Shown one piece after another: positions 12,300-24,089 of a stretch of DNA of 64,000 nucleotides. Source of the DNA: Dermanyssus gallinae (taxonomy: Eukaryota > Arthropoda > Arachnida > Mesostigmata > Dermanyssidae). The position numbers and the translations under genes were made by a program. How positions within the stretch are numbered: position 1 is the first letter of the stretch; the number at the start of each line of letters is the position of its first letter. Below the pieces are notes generated by a model. That model saw nothing but the letters and a program-made list of their open reading frames with translations. It was not told the DNA's origin and did no database searches. The stretch lies in assembly GCA_003439945.1 (NCBI GenBank), contig QVRM01006416.1, positions 1,061,001 to 1,125,000 of the forward strand, read 5' to 3'.

Positions 12300-13830
12300 C
12301 ACCGGTTGGATCAGTTCATGACAGGTCATGAAGGGTTCCGAACTTGCGAGGTCGCCTTTGGTGTCGAAGCATGGTTGCCTCGCGCTGGCGACGTGTGCAG
12401 GTCAGTAAGAGGCGCAAATTGACCCACCTATCAATCTCGATTACTTATTAACGTCTTCTTATGAGGAGGGGGTCGTTCTGCAGGACGAAACGACGAGCCT
12501 GGACAATATGCAAATACGACGCACGTGTATGTACATACATGCATTTCGGATAGTATATGGGTTTGGTGTGAGCATACCGTTTGCTCGGCGATATAGTGAC
12601 CCGGCCCCAGTGGCTTGCGGCTGACTGAAGTGTTTCCGTGAGAAGCAACGTGGGAAGAAGCACCGACAAAGAAAATCGAACGAGCCCTTATGATAAATGG
12701 TTATGATAACCAAACAGCATGACCGAATCAAGTTTACGCGATTGATGGGCACAATTGCCACAAAACCCGTTTCTGGCTGTTCTCGTAGCACCAGCAGCAG
12801 CTCAGCCACATTCAGTACAGTGTACAGCCAAGAAGACAATTACGGCTTGAGCGAGACGATGCGAGGGATTGTGCTTCCTCAGTGCGTACCAGAATTACCC
12901 GTTAGTTGTTGTTGTCGTTGACGTTGTCGTCGTCGTCGTTACCGCGTCTATGTGCTTCATGCTGTGCGATCGGGATAGCGACGGTAATGTACACATGCAG
13001 TTAAACAACAAAAACTCCAAATCAAAGGTCTACTGGTCAGTTAACAAGTTGTATTAGTCGTTTTTTGCACCTGAAAAAAGAACGCAAGCAACGTGAGTAA
13101 TGTGTAGGGTTCTGGCTTGGTTGCATGGCTAAATGGCTAAGCGTAAAACGTATGTGTCGGTGTGTCATTCCACGCAGCACCTGCCCCATGCCAAAAATTG
13201 AATATAGAAGAATAAATTGCCAATAATGTTCATTTGTTTTCGTTAATCCGACACACAGTTATGTTAAGACATCTGTGAGTTGTGTCTATATTGGAACGCA
13301 CATGCATAGCACCCAGACGCACAGTTCATCATTCTATCGTCCGCAGGGTCACTAGAACCGACTATCAGAACTATCATATAATAATTACTCATGCGGTGTA
13401 ACCCAGCTGTGGCAATGGTAGTGCTATCCAATCTCGTATAAAAATCTGACAGTTTTTCAGAGAGTGATATGCGTGTTGCGAAATCTTAGATGGCATCACC
13501 TGATAAATAAAATGTAGTGTCATTTTTTTTATTCTATACAGTTGCAGTTTATATTTTGTAGTACACAAAAAGGTTTACGAAACTAACGCGTTAAAGTGTC
13601 GATTTACATCGACTTGAGTCGTATAGCACGGGTGCCGGCCAACAGGTACAACTGCTTACATGTTTATTCAAGAAAGTAATCTTAAGTGATAATTTTTGTT
13701 CATCTGAATACGTCAACCCTCTCCAAGGCCACACCCGCCTTAAGTTTTCAGGGAGGCTGTCCATGGAGTTCTAACTTCATGCCCCGCTTTGCTCGACACC
13801 TGTTCCAGACTAGCCTCGCTGCATATCTGA
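12300..13830. other. Non-coding stretch, no gene seen
   Basis: A short GTT/GTC run lies at about 12,902-12,945. The rest is unique-looking DNA with no recognisable gene on either strand. Confidence 0.45.
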
Positions 13831-13837
13831 AGTCTTA

Positions 13838-15030
13838 TTGAGGATGGGAGAAGTGAACCGGCGCAGAAACTTGCCAACGCGTTTTCTGTGGTGGTTTTCT
13901 GAGACCGACAACCTCCGGAAGTCAGAACAATTTTGGCTGGGTTACGGCTTACTTAATTCGAAGCTATTGTTGAACGGCAAAACCATCGACTCGGCTACAG
14001 ACACCCAACAGGGTGAAGCGCTGGACGCAGCCCTGTTATCCTCGGGAGTTTGACCGTTAGTGAACTATTTCACTTTAAATGTTTGATAAATTGACGACTG
14101 CTTACTCGCGGGGACCTAGACGGGCTAAAGAAAACTTGGCCGCGTTTTGAATTTTACTGTCACAAAGCAATTTCCATCTGATCCCCCAAAAATGCGATGA
14201 ATTAATTACGGCCTGCGTAGAGGCATAGAGAGGTTCCGTTTTTAAAAAACGTATGTTCCCTCTTGCCCGGACATTTACACAAAACTAAGTGGGGAGCTTT
14301 AGGAAATCCTCTCTTTCGAGACGGCATTAAAACAGCTTTAGACAGACATACTAACGAATTTTGTCTTTCAACGCAAGCCGAATTTAGCGCCTCATTTGTG
14401 GCTATAGTCTCACTTTCGAGACAGCTCCTCACGCAGCCAGGTATTCCTGTGGCTTTGGGAGGGCTGGAACAGACAGTGTGCCTGAAGCTCTTCTGGCGGA
14501 AAATCCGGACACCCTTATTGATGACATCTGCGTTGGCCTGCCTCTGGGAGACCCTATAGTGGATTCGCATAACTGTACCTGTTAAAGCTCTGTCGGGGCG
14601 CGGTCTAGTGTGGCACGGACCGTATTGCCCCCAGAGCGCAGGCACGGAATGGTCAATTTTAAAATTGCAGCCGCGCTCCAATTCATAAGCACTTCGTGCA
14701 TTATTGAGTCACCAAACCTCGAACACTCTAGAAAACGCCCGGATGGCATGAACTTTGTGCCGTTCGAAACAGAACGTGCGTTGGTTTGGAACGCAACTTC
14801 GACCGGCCTTCTAGAGCTCCTAACAGTCCGTATCGGAGCTTCTTGAGCAAGGATTGCCGCCACTCAGCCGAAACAGGCTAATAATCGAAAATATTCGGGC
14901 CTTGCCAACAACTATCCCCGCAAGCAAGAACGGCCATTTTGCGTCGGTTACGTTCGAGGCTCTGCCCTTCTAATGACAATAATATTGACAAAACTAGTCA
15001 ATGACCGCTATCGGGAAACGCAAAGTCGAG
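13838..15030 (+). pseudogene. Retroelement remnant: RT block plus C-terminal RPDG domain
   Basis: Pieces of one protein appear in order on the plus strand in shifting frames. A segment at 13,838-14,053 ends in TQQGEALDAALLSSG, matching the QQGDPLGPLLF palm motif of a reverse transcriptase. A gap with stops follows. Then comes a frame at 14,610-14,846 with ERRHG, KRPDG (14,733-14,747) and ALVWNAT, and further on KYSGLANNY and SVTFEAL pieces near 14,890-14,960. From memory, invertebrate retroelement ORFs carry a C-terminal module with RHN, KRPDG, W-D-T and F-ETLG landmarks, resembling a PD-(D/E)XK nuclease fold; this copy keeps the landmarks in order. Frameshifts and stops make it non-functional. 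The formal LINE clade is uncertain. Confidence 0.6.
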
Positions 15031-15301
15031 ACTTCCCTCCGTTAAAGGCTCTCCCTAGACGTTCAGTGGGTGAATGGTACACCTGTCGACCCCCGTGGAC
15101 ACTGCAACCGGTTTGATCTCAGCATATTTTCTTGTGCTTTAGCTATTTAGGAGTTTGCTGATAGCCAAATGAGTGAAGTGTCGGAATCGAAAACCGTGCT
15201 GATTTTCCGACAGCGTCCGTTGATAATGTGCTCACCTGCTTTGAATAAGCAGGAGAGCATACCTATAGGGCGGTATAGAGAGGTATATAAACGATATACA
15301 C

Positions 15302-15313
15302 GAGGGGTCTCCT

Positions 15314-15349
<36 letters not shown>

Positions 15350-15361
15350 AGGAGACCCCTC
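15302..15361. repeat. Perfect 60-bp palindrome with (TA)n centre
   Basis: Arms of 14 bp (GAGGGGTCTCCTTG and its complement) enclose a (TA)n tract that is itself self-complementary, so the whole 60 bp is a perfect palindrome able to form a hairpin or cruciform. Confidence 0.95.
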
Positions 15362-15370
15362 TCCAATCTC

Positions 15371-15429
15371 TGCTGCATATTTTGTGCAAATATGCAGTGC
15401 TGCTGCATATTTGCACAAAATATGCAGCA
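15371..15429. repeat. Perfect 27-bp inverted repeat, 5-base loop
   Basis: Left arm 15,371-15,397 and right arm 15,403-15,429 are exact reverse complements, with loop TGCTG. It lies 9 bp beyond the preceding palindrome, so two hairpins stand side by side. There is no polyT after either, and no gene ends here that would make it a terminator. Confidence 0.95.
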
Positions 15430-16640
15430 GGATTGACTTTGTTCATATTTGTAGACAGTATATTTACAGAAGTTAATAAAACATATATCACCAACTTTGC
15501 AACATGTAGGTTGGGCTGCTTCGTTGTGATGATGATGATGACGACCATAATGAAAAGCCTAACCTTGAAAAGACGTTGGCATCAAGTTGACAGTATAACT
15601 CAGTAGACTTCTAGTTAAGCAAGCGTTTGCCTCGAAGCAAAGAACAACAACTGCAGGTGCATTTGAGGTTTTAAATAATTCAAATGTTCAAAGGTCTTCT
15701 AGAAGACAGTGGCGTTACTAGAGTTTACCTGTGCAATTGCAGTTATCGTGATGTCAGAGCGTCTAGTCAACAAACACAAATGCGGCTATTAAATAAATGC
15801 TAGACACTCCCAGTAGAGTAGCTACGAATTCATCGAAGACGGGATGCGCTGGGCATCTACAAAGCCAAGAAAGTTCAAGTTAGGTGCGTTTAATCCCTTA
15901 GTCACGTCTGTGGGCGAGTACCGAGGGGTGAACGTTTTTACAAATGAAGGTGTTGATACAGAAATACGCATGTGGGGTCACTTTACAACCACGGCATCCA
16001 CGCGTGAATTTTACCCGATATCGAGGCCACCGGGAGCCCTTTCCTAGGATACAGAGGTACGACAAACGACACGAAGTGTACGATGCCCACCCGAACGTCC
16101 GCTACAGCTACTCGAATCGAATCTACTCAGTCTTCGCAATATTCGCGGTAGCAGCAACGATAACATACCGCTAATCGTAGCAATGTTGTAGATGCATCGT
16201 GATGACCTTGTCGACAGCCACGATGCCGGACACAGCATTTCAGAGAGACGCGAGCGGGAACAGTGCCAGCAGCACGGGTGAGAGAGACAGGAATTTGTAA
16301 GATAGACAGAATAGGGAGAAAGAAAGGGCATGCCGACGGATGACCAGCACAGCAAGCCGCTGGAATGGTTGTTAAAATTATGGCGAAAAAAAAACCCGAC
16401 TAAAACAACTCTACCAGCAGTAGCAACGACAACAATACCGTTGTCTCACCATCATTAATCAGCAATCGAAGGCTGCGACGGACGGACGAACGGAACATGA
16501 TTTTCAGGTAGATCAGCGCTCATCGTGTTTCTTTGTCGTGTTTCTTTTCTTCTACTTCGTTTAAGGATTATTCGTTGTAGGCTGCCGAAGATCTGACAAA
16601 CAAGAAGCACCAACTACAACATCAACAACAACGCAAGCAA
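15430..16640. other. Non-coding stretch, no gene seen
   Basis: Unique-looking sequence with scattered frames up to about 100 codons on both strands, none recognisable. The last 200 bp run into trinucleotide repeats. Confidence 0.45.
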
Positions 16641-16679
16641 CGGCAACGTTTGTCGCTGTTGTGCTTACAGCAGTACACT

Positions 16680-17040
16680 GTGTTGTTGTTGTTGTTTCTG
16701 TTGTTGTTGTTGTTGTGGTTGTTGCTGCTGCTAATGTTGTTGTTGCTGTTACCGTTGTTGTTGCTGGTGCTAATGTTGTTCTTGTTGTTGCTGAAGTCGC
16801 GGCGGCCACTGTCCACCTGGCTAGACCCGACCAACGCTGGATTCCGAAGAAGACCACAATGACAACGACGCAGCGACGACGATGATGATGATGATGAAGG
16901 CGACAACGTCGCAGCGGCCACAAAACAGCATTCCAGAGGGCTGGGGAAGCGGTTAGTGCTGATGTTGTTGTTGTTGTTGCCTTTGCTGTTATTCTTGTTA
17001 TTGTTGTGCTTGTTGTTGTTGCCGTTGCGGTTGTTTAGCC
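16680..17040. repeat. GTT-rich microsatellite region
   Basis: Imperfect (GTT)n runs at about 16,680-16,800 and 16,958-17,035 are separated by more complex sequence. Opposing poly-Leu/Val and poly-Asn/Thr frames are artefacts. Confidence 0.9.
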
Positions 17041-17180
17041 AGCCATTCAGTTTTTCTGTTGTTTCTTCCTGACAGTGCTGGTCATCCTCTCGTGCGTCGT
17101 TCGTCTGCCGTTTGCCCTTCTTGCCTTATCTTTTTCTGCCCATTTATCTTTCTTGTACCACCGTTTTTCTCTTTTTCTCG

Positions 17181-17181
<1 letters not shown>

Positions 17182-17249
<68 letters not shown>
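17182..17249. repeat. (TA)n microsatellite
   Basis: About 68 bp of uninterrupted TA dinucleotides, followed by ACATATATACATG. Confidence 0.97.
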
Positions 17250-17255
<6 letters not shown>

Positions 17256-17299
17256 TACATGTACGCTTCTCTTTCGCTTTCCTCTGGTACATCAATTTT

Positions 17300-18053
17300 A
17301 CGCCGGGCTATGCAGCACATGCCTTGAACAGCCTCGAATAGTTGTTGTTGTTTCTGCTGCTGCTGTTGTCAATCCAGTTTGCATTCGACGGTCTATGGAC
17401 CGCATATGTTAGCTAGATATAGTAATAATCAAAATTTCAGAAGACGCAGCAGCAAGAGTGGCTGAAGCAACAACAGTCGCAATGGCAGCGCTACCAACAA
17501 AAAAAGGCAACATCAAAATCAACGCCAACAACTAAAAACGAGAGCATCTAAAAGATACATTTATCGAGGCGTCTGTTGCTTTTGTTTAGTTATCGGGTTG
17601 TTCTTTGCGCCAAAACTTTTTTGGTACATACCGCGCTTCATATTTCTCTCACCCATCATCACTCTATCATTTCGTCTTTCTTGATTAGCATTTTGCCTGC
17701 TGGCGTATATTCTCAAGAATGCACGTGAAATAAGATTTTTTGGACACATATTTAATGGTGACTTTAAAACATTGAGCAGGTGGCCACACTAGCTACTTCT
17801 CATCTTGAGCGAGCTACAGCAAGTAGACAATGACTGGTATGATACGGCGGTTGCCCGGCAAAATCCCCGAACACAATAAGATAAACGATTGCATGAATAA
17901 GTAAATACATAACCAACATACTCGACAAGAGAATATCATAACATGGCAATAACGTGGTATACAGACACGGACATGCCCAAATAAATTGACATAGCGAGAT
18001 AGATGGCAGTGGAAAAGCTTGTATTGTGCGTTCTCAAACATAAATGTAATACA

Positions 18054-18058
<5 letters not shown>
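17300..18058. other. Non-coding stretch, no gene seen
   Basis: Small GTT/GCT and CAA/AAC clusters lie near 17,340-17,370 and 17,440-17,530, with unique sequence between. No gene is supported. Confidence 0.5.

Positions 18059-18059
<1 letters not shown>

Positions 18060-18131
<72 letters not shown>
18060..18131. repeat. (TA)n microsatellite
   Basis: About 72 bp of uninterrupted TA repeats. Confidence 0.97.
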
Positions 18132-18133
<2 letters not shown>

Positions 18134-18884
18134 GAATACACTTAAGCGCGTATGACAGGTAAAGTAACCGTGCCAAAATTTGTCTCGTAGAATCCGTTTC
18201 ATCGCAAAACAGGGATCCCTGATCACAAGGAAATCATGTGTGTGAAGTATCCGCCGTGCAGTAGCGTGCCACTAGCTGGGTTCGGCCGTTGCTCTTGTGG
18301 TCGACGACCCAACGGAGAGAATAGAAGTTCTTAACTGCCGAGCGAGAATGCTGCAGTGCTCAGGCCACAGGGACCGAAGTCCTACCAAAGCGTCAACACA
18401 TAATAGGGGGAGAATGACACGATAAAGTGTGAAGTACATTGAATTGGAATAATAGGGGGAGCATGAAGTACAGCAACGACGGCTAGAATACCTCATAGGT
18501 CGGGACCACCGAGTTGAATTACCGTAGCCTCGCCCATCAGAAGAGTATGCCTATGGTCTACAAGCAGCTATTGAGAATAAGTCAGATGATAAACAACCAG
18601 GTGCGCGCAGCCAATAAAGATTATAGTATTGGTCTGATGACAACACACGATTTACGGCCGTAGAAATTGACCCAAGCGAAGTAAGTGGGGCCGAGGACGT
18701 TAATGCATAGCGGAGCGGCGACAATGGAACCGGCCAGAACAATTCTGGCAATGGCGGCTGCCAAGTGTGGTTAGACTGATGTCCAAGTGGCGACCAAAGA
18801 GGTTGAAGTGCAACAAAAGGATTGTAAATGCTCAACAACTCAACGGCAACAGCAGCAGCAGACAATCATGAAGGAGAGTAAACC

Positions 18885-19230
18885 ATGATCGGAGCTGTTA
18901 AAGGAAAAGAAAGCCCCGATGCACATAGGCTGCGAGACATCGATTTCAAGGATTCTGATGCAGAGGGTGGTTACAAAGGTTCGGCACATATTTCTACCCC
19001 CAGTCTTACTCCACCAACAGCGTCCTTTCACAAATACGCAAACTTTATACCAATTTTGTTCTCTGTAATTATCGGTGATTTGCCGGCGATTGTGAAGCAG
19101 AAGCATCAATCAATGCAAGTCATCCGATATGCTGATAGCATTGTACTCTACTGTGAAAGTCACTTTCATATTTAGCAAGCGTTTACCACTCTTGCAAAGT
19201 TCGTAATCGAGAGCTTGCTGGAGATAATTT
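18885..19230 (+). pseudogene. Non-LTR reverse transcriptase fragment
   Basis: The open frame ending at 19,175 carries ILFSVIIGDLPAIV followed by VIRYADSIVLYC. This matches the palm of a LINE reverse transcriptase: the SPLLF..YINDLP block, then the catalytic YADD box, here with Asp-to-Ser at the second position. Past the stop at 19,175 the same frame continues with a plausible thumb-like stretch (about 19,176-19,230). The preceding 600 bp have no recognisable RT fingers. The loss of a catalytic aspartate and the stop show a dead copy. Clade is undetermined, though the spacing suits jockey/CR1-type elements. Confidence 0.65.
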
Positions 19231-19239
19231 AAGGTATTT

Positions 19240-20415
19240 CAAGGGAAAACGGCCACTTTTCGAAACAACAGCGACGGCGCATGGAGAAAGAAAAATCAAG
19301 AAAATAGTCGGTAACTCGAGGAACGGCGCACCATAATAGAGCCGATAGAGGCAAGACTAATAAAAGGAGCCTGACGCCTGAAATCTGGATCGGCGGCAGG
19401 ACAGTGTCAGGCCTGGAGAGACAAGACCACCCAAGCGTTTTTAATCACTGCTGTGCTAGCAACTTTTAAGAAAAACGTGCTCACAATAAGATGAGGGCAA
19501 TACCGTTCTAAGGGCTGACGTGCGAGACTACAACGATTTTCTCGTTGTAGTCTTTCACCAACATGAATGGTGAAAATAAAGAGAACGTAGAAATGAGCAA
19601 ACATAGAAATATAGAATGTCTCAGTTCTAATCCTAAAACACACTGGAAAAAATACCAGTCATTAGAGAACCGTTTACAACATGCGCCAATAGAAGAGTCA
19701 GAGTGGCAGAGGATAGCTTTAGCAATCTGCCTGGGATTCCTGCAGCTGAAATTATCCTGAAACCTTTCGTGGATTCTAGCCTTCTTCATACCTCAAACGT
19801 ACACACTGGCAAAAAAAGGAACGACAAATCTTGCTTAAACCGGGTGTCTAACTGAGCTGGCTGGAAGTTTTCTTTGACTTGGAAAGCATTTACTGTGCTC
19901 GATTCTACTATAGCAAAACAGTCGTTTAATTACGATCTTAATTAACTTAATGAGAGGCCTAGAAGTGACGTCTAGAGTTGTGGTAAGTTTAATCGCTTGC
20001 CTGGCTCTGCCATACGAACTGTCAGTAAGCTTCCAAAGTCTGGAAGTGTTGCCCTGAAGTTGCTTGAAGCGCGTTGTATATGACTAAGCATTGGTTTTAC
20101 AAAGTTCACTTTTGTGACGCATGTTCACGTAACAAATTACAATAATAAGCACACTTTGATTCTAGCCATTAAACCATTAAGTGCCAGCGGTAAAAATGGT
20201 TAACTCTGCCGCAGGCGCGTCAACTCCGCTAAAAATTAACTTTAGATGCTACTTTAAACTACTCGGCCAGAGCCTGTTAAAGTGTTTACTGTATTCATTG
20301 ACTTGCAAAGTACTTAAAACATAAAGCCATTTATCTGTGGCCTCAGCGTCACGCACGTTTAGTCAAATCAGATGGGCAACTTTGTCAAGAAACAAGCTGA
20401 TACCTTGCTGGTCAT
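19240..20415. other. Non-coding stretch, possibly LINE debris
   Basis: Nothing firm. A perfect 11-bp stem with a 5-base loop lies at 19,526-19,552. Open frames of 65-93 codons near 19,508-19,789 on both strands are unrecognised. Confidence 0.4.
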
Positions 20416-20419
20416 ATCT

Positions 20420-20603
20420 CCTCACTAAAGCTGAGGAAGCAGATAGTGTAGGTAGCCGGAGAGCGCCTTCCAGATAAAAACGCTACCACAGAATAGTGAT
20501 CAGAGAACAGCCTAGACCACACGGTCGGACAGATTTCTAGGAAATCCTCACAATTTCCAATAGCAATATGGACAATACAGGCACCGGAGGCAGGGCGAGT
20601 CAC
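20420..20603 (-). pseudogene. Possible LINE endonuclease C-terminal scrap
   Basis: A minus-strand frame contains VHIAIGNCEDFL and, about 15 residues later, FSDHYSVVAFL. LINE apurinic-type endonucleases end with an identity pattern of this kind, a D-hydrophobic segment followed by SDH, where the histidine is catalytic. Only about 60 residues are open and the upstream portion is not clear, so the call is tentative. Confidence 0.33.
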
Positions 20604-20619
20604 TTGCTGAACACATAAA

Positions 20620-23240
20620 AGTTGTTTCTTGCGGAGCTTCCACTACCTACATTAGCCAGCAAATATAGGTTCACGGCAGCAAATCCAGGTTCCCGATACT
20701 ATACACGACATAGCTGAACTCGTCGGAAGTACCTCTCCCAACAAACCCAGCAGAACCTCCTTATGCGTGACAGGACTTGAATACATGCCGATAGTAAGCT
20801 CTTCAAAACGGCGCTATCTGGAGAACCTGTTCGTTACCATCATTACTGCGTTTAGCACATTTAGATAGTATAAGGCAGTTTATGCGTCGTAACTTTTTGA
20901 TATTTCGCTTATGACTATAACGACTAACCCAGAATCCTCTTGCACCAAAAGGCCATCCAGCGTTTCGAGTTGCCCTGATCCTTTGAGCCTTCTCATCCCT
21001 CGATTAAGGTCGGGATTACTAAACGTAGATGTTTTTCCCGTCTAGAGTTACACTTTAAAATCAGGCGATTTTAACCATGTCTGACATTGCCTTACATTCG
21101 AAGGTTTATGCGAGATAACGCCATTTAGACTATCAAGTGTCATGTTCAAGTTGTGTTTAACAAGGAAAAAGCAAATTCTAGTTTATCTGTCCAAGTAACG
21201 CTAACAGTGGTGTATTTGGGTGTATTTGTACTAAAAACTCTTTTTGGACACATATGTCCGCAAGCTGGGCGCACCCCAACTTCAGAAACATCCTTCTTTT
21301 GCCGAACGTCTTTTCGTCCTAGAGGTCCTCTTGGCCAGCCGCTTCATCGTCTGCTTCTAGTAAATCCTTGTAATTCCCGTAAGATTGATTTTTACCAGCC
21401 ATGGACCAGCCGCGGTTTCTACAACAACGGAAGCGTAAGGTCGACCGGAAACCTCCGACATGCCAGGATGGGGACGCTGATGCAAATAAGAACTGCTTCG
21501 TTCGACACACAATTACGGACTTTCTAATTTGTCTATTTCTTACGCAGTCTAGTAAAACAATAATGATCAATCTCTATGTGATGCCGTTGTCGCCTCCCCC
21601 CCCTTCGCCACTGCCGTCTTAGTATACGCTTGGCTTATTCTCATAGCAGTATATCCATAACCATTAACCGTTTGCTGACCGCCAATATATTAGTTAATTT
21701 AAATACGTAACATCGATTATTCCGCGTTCTTTCGTCGCGGGTTTGTGTTACGTATGCCTTGCGTTTGTGTGTTGGTGTTGGCGATAACCTGCGCCCATGA
21801 TTTGTTGTTGTTATGATGTGATGTCATGACATAAAGGCACATATGGGTTGCATATGAAGCCGTATAGGTTTTTGTGCGCATGTATGAGTTGAATGTGGCC
21901 CTTTGTCGGCAGTGTCTTTACGTTCAGCATATGAGACCAATGTGTTCGCCATCAAAAAGGTATAAAAGCGCGTCAACAGACTAACAAACAGACTGAACCT
22001 GAGCGTTGAAACCTAAGAGTGACCTCAATGCTATGCAGGTCATCGAGGACACTGGCAGTCCGATTCTGCAGTTTATATTTGACTGTACCCATAGTGGTAG
22101 CATATGAATGAATATGTGCAGAGTAAGATAGGGTCATAAAACCGATAATACGAAAAATAGTCCTAACTAATCATGGTGCGACTGGTTCCGGTTTCCTGTG
22201 GTTACATTTCAGGAAATTAGTATAGCAGGCGGGGTAAAAAGTATTTCAGAAATATATATTCAAATTCATCACTTTTGGCCCTTTTTAGAGTGATTTAACA
22301 ACAAATCCCGTCGCAGCATGGAATAGACAACCACAGAACCGAAGTGCATCATGCAAGTATGTCATCTTCAATACAGTACAGATGTATTCCTGACATGTTC
22401 GAACAACAACCAACAAGCTCCCACAGTGAGGGCGTCAAGTCTGCGATCCAGCTCACCAAAATGCAGAAGAGTATGGCGCACTAGCTACTACGCTACGCCG
22501 CCGTTTTACATCTTGAAAACAAATCAATTAGTCAAGCGTTTCTTCAAAAGGCAGTTAGTTCGTTTTGCGCTCTAAACACGATAAAAGAAAGCACTCATTT
22601 CCATTAAACAAATGGCGATTGTGTATAAGATCTAGTTTTAAACGATCTTCTAACAATCACACGTGAACACCAGTGAATCCACCGAGGACAACTCCGCAAC
22701 GGTGTCTCCTGTTTCTCAAACTTCATACGTTTGCATTTAGTGTGGTAGAATGTGTGAGAGCCCCTTAGGGACCGAGAAACCACACCACTTGCTTCCACTC
22801 CCCGAAATCCGGGGCCGGATGCCGGTCCACACCTCAGACCTTCAATCTGATCTAAATTCATTAGCACACGTGTTCTGACAGGGCCCCGCAGGAAGACTTG
22901 TCAAGGTCATACCCTGTAGAAAAAGTGACTGCTGCCCCGCGGCCATCATAACAAGGTGTCGTTGACCCAACTGCACTCAGCAAAATCGACAAGGTACATC
23001 CTCTAAATACGGATCAACAATCGGTACCGGTTTGAGTGGCCCGCGGCCTCAATGTCTATCTACAAAACCTGCTTGAATAGACAATTTTCTCTTCAGAATA
23101 TCTATTGAACAAACGAGGTATCTTTTTGTCCACAGAAATCAATGGTGCTTAACCGATCATTTGTTCGCCAATTGTCAAACCTAACCGTCTTTAGAAAACT
23201 CAAATACACTCATGGTGTGCGGACTGTCCTGACGAATAAT
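20620..23240. other. Non-coding stretch, no gene seen
   Basis: Unique-looking DNA of low microsatellite content. Frames such as 21,153-21,527 (+) and 22,604-22,867 (-) are open but carry no recognisable motifs. A (TA)n tract lies at about 23,249-23,275. Confidence 0.45.
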
Positions 23241-23572
23241 AGTTTATGCTATATATATATATATATATATATATAGCTATGGCAAGACTACAGCGCTCTC
23301 TCAATTCGCCTTGAAGTGTATGGAAACAAAAAAGAGCCTTGCTCGACGTGGTTCTCCGGTGGAATCACTTGTTAATGAAGAATGTAAAAATCAAATTAAA
23401 GAAATCAACCATGCTGGCAGATGTCACGATGAGCAGCCAACTTGTCCCCAGCCCTCTGGAAGAGCACATGAACTAACTCTTGAAGCTTATAAAGTAAGAT
23501 TCTAACAAGAGATATCATCGATGACCTTACATCGATAAAATAACATGCCGTCTTGTTAGGGACTTAGCACCC

Positions 23573-23611
23573 CTTAAATGGAGCATGGCTTCAAGCCTTG
23601 CTCCATTTAAG
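23573..23611. repeat. 19-bp inverted repeat hairpin
   Basis: Arms 23,573-23,591 and 23,593-23,611 pair with one mismatch around a single central base. The arms begin CTTAAATGGAGCA. Not associated with any gene end. Confidence 0.9.
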
Positions 23612-23799
23612 TCAGCTTGGCATCATGCTGAATCTTAACTCCTTTCGCATGGTGTCAGCTATTAGGATAGGCACCTTCGTCTGTGAGCTGTTGTCACGTA
23701 CATCGGATGGTGAACTGCTGCGGGAGTACTTTGAGTAACTCCCTTCCTAGTGTGCCTCCTCGTGATGCGCGCAAATGTTCTGTCCAGCGGACACTCTCA

Positions 23800-24078
23800 T
23801 CGCAAATCGAAAGTTGATCAGAGGCGTAAATTCCCTATAGTAATATTTTCTGTCGTCCTGGTCCGTTGATTATGAGAGGCAGGACATACGATATAAATTC
23901 TATTGGAACTCGTTTGTAGTATTATCGTTCTGCAGTGGTCTACTTGAGGAGTGTTAAGGCTTATTACTACCACGAATAGGTGACTTCCAGCGACTACGGA
24001 CCGACTGGTTAACGCCCCGGGCCTAGTCAATCAGAGGTACAAATAAGGGATGCCTGCTCCCTTAGCTTAATAGGCGTA
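23800..24078 (-). repeat. Interspersed repeat family C, copy 2
   Basis: Its reverse complement follows copies 1 and 3 from GCCTATTAAGC to the segment equivalent to GGAAGTTTGCAC. It includes the GCCCGGGGCGTTAACC block, almost identical to copy 1, and ATATCGTATG. The direct-orientation copy at 25,181-25,449 is about 1.4 kb away. Confidence 0.72.
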
Positions 24079-24089
24079 ATGACTAGAGC

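Noticed and set aside
13105..13150. A-box-like TGGCTAAATGGCTAAG as another SINE
   Set aside because: No B box follows within 60 bp.
21961..21968. TATAAAAG as a core promoter
   Set aside because: An 8-base match is expected about once per window by chance, and no exon or transcript start pattern follows.
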